Source of the DNA: an uncultured Eubacteriales bacterium
Lineage (GTDB): Bacteria > Bacillota > Clostridia > Christensenellales > Aristaeellaceae
Assembly (NCBI GenBank): GCA_902760595.1
Contig: CACWHI010000015.1
Coordinates: 1-64,000, forward strand
Direction of reading: 5' to 3'
DNA: 64,000 bases
The stretch's first letter is position 1; the number at the start of each line of letters is the position of its first letter. The translations under genes were made by a program, and so were the position numbers. Positions 58,936 to 64,000 of the stretch are shown piece by piece. The notes beneath the pieces are model-generated. The model ran no database searches, was not told the origin of the DNA, and saw nothing but the letters and a program-made list of their open reading frames with translations.

Positions 58936-60432
58936 TCAGCCTCCGCAGGGATGGGCAGGCGCGCCGTCCCGGTAATGGCTGTTCTCCTCCGGGTTCTTCA
59001 TGCACAGATGCACCGCCGCCGTGGTAAAGGTCCTGGGCAGGGCGAGGATGTTGGGATGGTCGCCCACGATCTTGCGCTTGGCGTCCTCGATGGCCTCCTC
59101 GACGGTGGCGCGGGTCTTGAGCCCCATGCCCCTGGCGATGCCCGGCTCCCGCGCGCCGACGATATATATGGCGCTGGTGTGCATCTCCGCCAGGTGTCCG
59201 CAGCTCATCATGGAGAAGCCGTGGAAGGGATGGAACGCGTTGGCGAAGCGGTATTTGCGGATGTATTCCTCGTTGGTGGCGAAGTATTCGCCGTAGCGGT
59301 TCATATCCGGCAGGGTCTGCATGTAATCGTGCTGGAACATCTCGTACAGCTCTCTCAGGTAGGGCCAGCGCTCCTCGTGGAACCAGCCGTCGCAGATGGA
59401 GGGCACGACGAACACGCAGTGGTCGGACAGCACGCGCTTATGCCGAATCACCTGGGCGGACAGCGCCTGCATCATCTGGATGGGGTTGGTGCCCATGCCG
59501 TCGCCGTAGTGGAAGTTGGTCGGCATGCCGAAGACCACGATATCGTACTTCTTTTCCGCCCAATGCACATAGGTCCGCTTGTCGGCGGTCTTCCAGGACA
59601 CGGGCTGCATTTCCTTGGCGTAGCCGGAGTTGATTTCGATCTGCCGGGACCGGGTATCCAGCACCGCGTCGCAGCAGAAGAACTTCTTGCCCATCTTCTC
59701 TTCCATGAACATGCCCTGCTGGTCGAACTTATCGCGCATCAGGCTGCTGGTGGACACGGGCACGAAGTCCGGCCGGTGCATGACCTGAGGCACGTGGTGC
59801 GCGGCAATGCTGCGCCAGTGGCTGATGCCGGTGGCGCAGTGCTTGTAGCCGCCAGAATAGCCGCCGTAGGGATTGCCCTGGGTATGCCCGATCAGCACGG
59901 CCACGTCCGCGTCGAACACATATTTGTTCATGATCACGTGGTCACCCTGGGCCGTGAAGCCCAGGTCCACCAGGTGGTCGTAATCCTCGCTGTCATGGCT
60001 GGTGATCTGGCCGGAATACCAGAACTCGTTGAACAGCTCCTCCCCTAAGATCTTTTTCGCTTCATTCATGGGCGTGCGGGGATGGAGCCCGTTGGAGAAG
60101 AGCAGCAGGATATTCTCTTTTCTGATCCCGGCCGAGTACAGCTCGTCCAGGCAGGCGCGGATGGCGACCTTGCGGTGGCTGGTTTCCTGGCAGCCGCCCT
60201 TGACGATATCCGGGATCACGAACACCACGGTCTTTTTTCCCCTGGCCAGCTCCGCCAGCGGCTCCATGCCGATGGGATGGCGGATCGAATCCAGCGTGGC
60301 CTGGTACAGGCTGTCCCAGTCCTGGGGCAGGCAGGGCGGATCGGGCACCGTTTCACCGGGGATGAACACATCGGTATCGTCGGGCAGGTTGGCGCTCATA
60401 AAGCCGTTGCCGTATTCAAACTGGAGCTGCAT
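58936..60432 (-). CDS. LarA-family (nickel-pincer-type) racemase/epimerase homologue
   Basis: A 498-residue protein of the LarA/DUF2088 family. LFSNGLHPRTPMNEAKKILG near 110-129 corresponds to the LarA nucleotide/His region and YGGYSGGYKHCATGISHW near 190 to the Lys that binds the nickel-pincer cofactor. LarA proteins racemise or epimerise hydroxyacids, and homologues act on sugar-acid substrates. Its place among sugar-phosphate enzymes suggests epimerisation of a sugar acid. No larB, larC or larE is in the window. Strong AGGAGG site. Confidence 0.82.
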   Translation of the reverse strand: MQLQFEYGNGFMSANLPDDTDVFIPGETVPDPPCLPQDWDSLYQATLDSIRHPIGMEPLAELARGKKTVVFVIPDIVKGGCQETSHRKVAIRACLDELYSAGIRKENILLLFSNGLHPRTPMNEAKKILGEELFNEFWYSGQITSHDSEDYDHLVDLGFTAQGDHVIMNKYVFDADVAVLIGHTQGNPYGGYSGGYKHCATGISHWRSIAAHHVPQVMHRPDFVPVSTSSLMRDKFDQQGMFMEEKMGKKFFCCDAVLDTRSRQIEINSGYAKEMQPVSWKTADKRTYVHWAEKKYDIVVFGMPTNFHYGDGMGTNPIQMMQALSAQVIRHKRVLSDHCVFVVPSICDGWFHEERWPYLRELYEMFQHDYMQTLPDMNRYGEYFATNEEYIRKYRFANAFHPFHGFSMMSCGHLAEMHTSAIYIVGAREPGIARGMGLKTRATVEEAIEDAKRKIVGDHPNILALPRTFTTAAVHLCMKNPEENSHYRDGAPAHPCGG

Positions 60433-60444
60433 GGTGGTTCCTCC

Positions 60445-61287
60445 TTACTTCGCGCAGTGCCGCATGTAGATGCGGATGATATCCAGATACTCGTCGGGAT
60501 AGAAGCCGATCTCCCCCTGGAACCGGGTCAGGGCGATGAGGCCGCCGTCGATCTCGGGGATCAAGGCCAGCATGGCCGCGTTATCCTGCTTGAGGCCGCC
60601 GCCGTAGACCACCGGCATCCCGCCGGTCTGGTCCTTGATAAAGCGGGCGATGGGCGCGATCACCTCCGCTCCCGGAGGGGTCTTGCCGGGGCCGATCGCC
60701 CAGATGGGCTCGTAGGCGATGATCACGCGCTGTTTGTCGATCCCTGCCAGGCCCACGGCCAGCTGCTCCGCCAGCACCTCCTGCCAGCGGCCCCGCTCCT
60801 CGGCCTTTTCGCCGATGCAGTAGGTGACGCTCATCCCCTGGGCGACAGCGCAGGCGATCTCTTTGTTCAGCAGCCGGTTCACCGCTGCGATGTCGCTGAC
60901 GCCCGCCTCCTGCAGCACGCCCAGCTTATCGGCCCGCTCCTCGCAATGGCCGATGATGGTGCTGCTGACGCCCAGCGCCTTCATGGCGGCGGCGGGACGG
61001 TTGGTGGTATACGCGCCGAAGTTGACTCCGGGCGCCACGTCCTGACGGTACACGCCCTGGCACCCCACCTCGATCATGCTGCCGGCGCCCGCCGCGGCTA
61101 CAGCCGGGAGCACATGGGCCTCCGGGAAGTACATGGGGAAGCGGGCCTCGCCGCGGTATGCCTCCAGCGCTTCCTTCACCGCGTTCACGATCGCAGGAGC
61201 CCATTCGCTCCCCGCCGCCAGGCGGTTGACCCCGCCCACGGCGGCGGGCACGTCAAACCGTTTCAGGTTCAGACAAAGGTGCTTCAT
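60445..61287 (-). CDS. Triosephosphate isomerase paralogue
   Basis: A 280-residue TIM-barrel protein. The catalytic Glu is in VIIAYEPIWAIGPGKTP (near 190), the catalytic His in TIIGHCEER (near 111, with Cys where Ser is usual), and an N-x-K near the start (LNLKRF). Loop 7 reads YGGGLKQDN. It is longer and more divergent than housekeeping TpiA, so it may act on DHAP/G3P or on a related sugar phosphate such as those handled by DerI/LerI-type isomerases. It ends 12 bases before larA and begins two bases after the aldolase. Confidence 0.8.
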   Translation of the reverse strand: MKHLCLNLKRFDVPAAVGGVNRLAAGSEWAPAIVNAVKEALEAYRGEARFPMYFPEAHVLPAVAAAGAGSMIEVGCQGVYRQDVAPGVNFGAYTTNRPAAAMKALGVSSTIIGHCEERADKLGVLQEAGVSDIAAVNRLLNKEIACAVAQGMSVTYCIGEKAEERGRWQEVLAEQLAVGLAGIDKQRVIIAYEPIWAIGPGKTPPGAEVIAPIARFIKDQTGGMPVVYGGGLKQDNAAMLALIPEIDGGLIALTRFQGEIGFYPDEYLDIIRIYMRHCAK

Positions 61288-61289
61288 GC

Positions 61290-62444
61290 TCAGATGCCCT
61301 CCTTCTTATACCGGTCCGCCATCTGCTCCAGCGTCACCGGCTGGATCAGCTCACTCTTGCGGTAGCTGCCAAACTGCACCAGCAGCGGCGCGATGGCTTC
61401 CATGACGCCGTCCTTCATGCAGGCCACGATCTTTTCCACATCCGTGTTGGGAATGTTCCCGGTGATCACAGTGTCGATCATGCACTGCAGGTAGTTGCGG
61501 GGATCGAAATTCTTCGGGTTGGCCCGCATCCGGGCAAAGATATCCCCGATGGCAGGGCTCGCCTGCAGCTCCGGATGATCCAGGAACAGCCTGAGGATAT
61601 TCCGGGTGCAGGCCAGGCGGATGTCCGTATCCACGTTGATCTTGTTGATGCCGCAGTGCGCCACATCCACCAGCTGGTTCACGTCGATGCCGAAGGCGTT
61701 CTCCAGCTGTCCGCCCATTTCGTTGATCTGCCGCACGTATTCCTGGGGCACGGTGGAGGAGCCGTGGCTGACGAGGAAGCCGTGAATGCCCTCGTGCATC
61801 ATGCACTCCTTGGTCGCCAGGGCGATCTCCCTGCGGATCTTCGTATCCTTGCCCTTATTGGCGCCGTGGCAGGTACCGTAGCTGATAGCCAGCGCGTCGC
61901 AGCCGGTCTTTTTAAAAAAGTCGATGGCCTGCATGGGATTGGTATAGGTGCTGGTGGACGAGAACACGTGATCCTCCACGCCGGCCAGCACGCCCAGCTC
62001 GCCCTCCACGGTCACGCCGAGGGGATGGGCGTACTTCACCACTTCGCGCGTCAGCTCGACGTTTTCCTCATAAGGCAGGCTGCTGCCGTCGATCATGACC
62101 GAGGTATAGCCGCCTTCCACACAGGCTTTGACGCTCTCAAGGCTCCTGCCGTGGTCCAGATGCAGGGCAATGGGCACCGGGCTGTTTTCGCCGCAGGCTT
62201 TGACCGCGTCGCCCAGCGCCTTCGCGCCTTTCCGCTTCTGCTCGATGGTGCCGTGCATAAAATCCTCCGCCCCGCCCATGTAAGCGTTGGAAGCCTCCGC
62301 TCCCTGCAGGATCGCGCCGGAGTGCAGCAGCTCGTGCACCCGTACGGCCGCCTCCACCTGACCAAAGCTGTTCATGTTGAAAGCGCCCTGCCCATAGCCG
62401 TAGGTATCAGCCGCCTCCAGAATAGCCCGCATTGGAACTAACAT
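61290..62444 (-). CDS. Class II fructose-bisphosphate aldolase (long form)
   Basis: A 384-residue zinc aldolase. GAFNMNSFGQVEAAVR near 19, ALHLDHGRSLESVKACVEGG near 92-111, SVMIDGSSLPYEEN near 114, VEGELGVLAG near 145 and VSHGSSTVPQEYVRQINEMG near 224-243 follow the class II pattern, with the zinc His residues in place. A 90-residue C-terminal extension past the barrel is longer than in GatY. It probably cleaves the bisphosphate made by the pfk in the same operon. Confidence 0.9.
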   Translation of the reverse strand: MLVPMRAILEAADTYGYGQGAFNMNSFGQVEAAVRVHELLHSGAILQGAEASNAYMGGAEDFMHGTIEQKRKGAKALGDAVKACGENSPVPIALHLDHGRSLESVKACVEGGYTSVMIDGSSLPYEENVELTREVVKYAHPLGVTVEGELGVLAGVEDHVFSSTSTYTNPMQAIDFFKKTGCDALAISYGTCHGANKGKDTKIRREIALATKECMMHEGIHGFLVSHGSSTVPQEYVRQINEMGGQLENAFGIDVNQLVDVAHCGINKINVDTDIRLACTRNILRLFLDHPELQASPAIGDIFARMRANPKNFDPRNYLQCMIDTVITGNIPNTDVEKIVACMKDGVMEAIAPLLVQFGSYRKSELIQPVTLEQMADRYKKEGI

Positions 62445-62472
62445 GCCGTCCTCCTTATTTCATCCCGTTTGT

Positions 62473-64000
62473 TCAGATCTCTTCCGCAAAGCAGGTGTAC
62501 GAGCGCCGGCCCATCAGGTCCACAGGCCGGCCCGTCAGCCGGATGGCCCGCTCGTCCGCGATGTCCATGGCGCTCACGCCCAGCTTCAGCTCCGCCGGGC
62601 CGGGCTCCACGCCGAAAACCATATCCTCATTATAGTAGCCGAGGCCCGCCGCCTCAAGGTGGAAGACGATTTTTTTGCTTTCCCCGGCTTTCAGGTGCAC
62701 CCTCCTGAACGCCACCAGCTGCATATTGGGCCGGATCACGTGCGCGCCGGAAAAATGATAGTACAGCTGAAGCACCTGGTCCCCGTCGCGTTCGCCCGTA
62801 TTTTTGACCGTGCAGCCGACGTCGATCTGTCCGTCCGTGGGCAGCTCGTCCGAAGAAAGGGACATGGGGCCGACCTCAAACGTCGTATAGCTCAGGCCGT
62901 GGCCGAAGGGGAACAGGGGCCTGTCCGTATCGTCCACATAGCCTCCGGAGAAGATCGCGCTGGCGGTCTCGTCGCTTCCGGAGGAATAGCCCGAGCCCAC
63001 CCGGTGGTTGTACACGATGGGCAGCTGGCCGATGTGGTGCGGTACCGTGAAGGGCATATGCCCGCCGGGATTGACGGTGCCGTCCAGCGCGTCGGCGATG
63101 ACCCGCCCGGCCTCCGCGCCGGGCATGAAGGCCTGCACCATGGCGGACACGTGGTCCCTGGCCCAGGGAAGCGCAAACACTCCTGGGCCATACAGCACCA
63201 GCGCCACGGGCTTCCCGGCCGCGCAGACAGCTTCCAGCAGCAGCTGCTGCACGCCCGGCAGCCCCAGGCCGCTGCGATCCTTGCCTTCCCCGCCGGTCAC
63301 GTTGACCCAACCGCAGTTTCCGCCCAGAGCCAGGATCACCGCGTCGCTTTCCTTCGCCGCCCGTACGGCCTCAGCAAAGCCGGAATCATCCTCCCGGATG
63401 ATGTCGCAGCCCTGGGCGTAGGTCACCTCGAAGCGGTCCTCCAGCACATCCTTCAGGCTGCGGGAGCCCATTTTCCTGAGCAGGGAGGGCAGGTCGTCCA
63501 GCTTCCGCCGGTCTTCCTCGTTGTACAGCGCCATGAAGGAGGCGAACATGTTGTTGGTCCCCTTTTTCGGCTTGTTTCCTTGCTTGTCCTTAGCCGCTTC
63601 ATCCGCGATCCCGTTGAAGGTCACGTTCCCGTCATCCTCTACCCCGGCCTTGATCATCTCGATATAGGCGGGATAGGTATAGCCGCTGATGGGATAGCGC
63701 ATATTGTCCGCGTGCGGCCCGATGACCGCCAGCTTCATGCCCTTTTTCAACGGCAGCAGGCCGTCGTTTTTCAGGAGCACGACCGATTTTTCCGCTATTT
63801 TTCGGCTGACCTCGGCCTTATGAGCATTGGTCATGGCGGTTTTTACATTGTCTACGTCCACATACGGATGCTCGAACAGGCCGTATTCAAACTTGATGGT
63901 CAGGATACGGCGCACCGATTCATCCAGCAGCGCCTCGTCCAGCTCCCCGCTGCGGACATAATCGGGCAGCTGCCGGAACGCGCCGCCCACAGGGATCTCG
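62473..64000 (-). CDS. Beta-glucosidase-like glycoside hydrolase family 3 (N-terminus beyond window)
   Basis: At least 509 residues of a GH3 enzyme remain; the frame is open to the right edge, so the TIM-barrel domain with the Asp nucleophile is off the window. Visible are the end of domain 1 (RRILTIKFEYGLFEHP), KSVVLLKNDGLLPLKKG, GPHADNMRYPISGYTYP, the domain 2 (beta/alpha) sandwich with GNCGWVNVTGGEGKDRSGL and GPGVFALPWA, and a C-terminal fibronectin-III-like domain beginning FPFGHGLSYTTFE. It is cytoplasmic as far as seen. It leads into the aldolase gene 28 bases downstream. Confidence 0.9.
   Translation of the reverse strand, partial: EIPVGGAFRQLPDYVRSGELDEALLDESVRRILTIKFEYGLFEHPYVDVDNVKTAMTNAHKAEVSRKIAEKSVVLLKNDGLLPLKKGMKLAVIGPHADNMRYPISGYTYPAYIEMIKAGVEDDGNVTFNGIADEAAKDKQGNKPKKGTNNMFASFMALYNEEDRRKLDDLPSLLRKMGSRSLKDVLEDRFEVTYAQGCDIIREDDSGFAEAVRAAKESDAVILALGGNCGWVNVTGGEGKDRSGLGLPGVQQLLLEAVCAAGKPVALVLYGPGVFALPWARDHVSAMVQAFMPGAEAGRVIADALDGTVNPGGHMPFTVPHHIGQLPIVYNHRVGSGYSSGSDETASAIFSGGYVDDTDRPLFPFGHGLSYTTFEVGPMSLSSDELPTDGQIDVGCTVKNTGERDGDQVLQLYYHFSGAHVIRPNMQLVAFRRVHLKAGESKKIVFHLEAAGLGYYNEDMVFGVEPGPAELKLGVSAMDIADERAIRLTGRPVDLMGRRSYTCFAEEI

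Overview
The window is one contig piece from a high-GC bacterium that reads as a member of the Bacillota, class Clostridia, probably an uncultured gut-type lineage (Christensenellales or Oscillospirales would fit, but I cannot place it further). Reasons: a 520-residue RNase Y with a TTG start, strong AGGAGG ribosome sites, consensus sigma-A promoters with 17-base spacers, a YitT protein, a short MetH without a reactivation domain, DUF4867 and DUF2200 genes, and many carbohydrate ABC and TRAP systems. No tRNA, rRNA or CRISPR array was seen.

Layout. 1-9.1 kb (+): housekeeping run with an RsmF-type methyltransferase, a VanY-type carboxypeptidase, a degenerate GMP-synthase paralogue, a MITE-like element, an acetyltransferase, YitT, dGTPase and MetH. 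9.2-15.1 kb (-): small membrane protein, NUDIX, a gene remnant, patatin, then a sugar operon xylB / DUF4867 / FucI-like isomerase. 15.3-18.7 kb (+): small genes, then a promoter, a strongly foldable RNA and a terminator in front of RNase Y. 18.8-21.6 kb (-): metNIQ behind a short leader ORF containing the residues CCCMMC and an intrinsic terminator, which looks like peptide-based attenuation. 21.6-24.8 kb (+): MutT and a UvrA paralogue.

25-35.1 kb is a divergent sugar-acid locus. One side (-) is a GntR regulator, an L-galactonate-type dehydrogenase and a TRAP transporter. The other (+) is uxaB, uxaA and a fused kdgA. Together they would import a sugar acid, oxidise it to tagaturonate, reduce that to altronate, dehydrate it to KDG and, after a kinase not in the window, cleave KDPG. 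The uxaB/uxaA/kdgA operon is interrupted twice by elements with long complementary arms made of GTGAGGAGT-like repeats. One of these contains a four-helix-bundle gene of the 23S rRNA intervening-sequence protein family. Related armed elements lie at 11.3 and 22.2 kb.

35.2-38.7 kb is accessory DNA: a second MITE-like element, DUF2200 and DUF1801 genes, a chimeric pseudogene and an AT-rich island with a regulator-like ORF, a secreted protein and a peptidoglycan-binding fragment. 38.8-55.3 kb is a glycan cluster: GH38 and GH5 enzymes, two ABC importers, an aldolase, a sugar isomerase, an anion transporter and a LacI regulator whose likely operator (ATACACACGTAT-like) recurs in front of nearly every transcription unit. 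55.3-64 kb (-) is one operon of GH3, class II aldolase, a TIM paralogue, a LarA homologue, a split CHR-family transporter, phosphofructokinase and phosphoglucose isomerase, apparently a dedicated glycoside-to-triose route.
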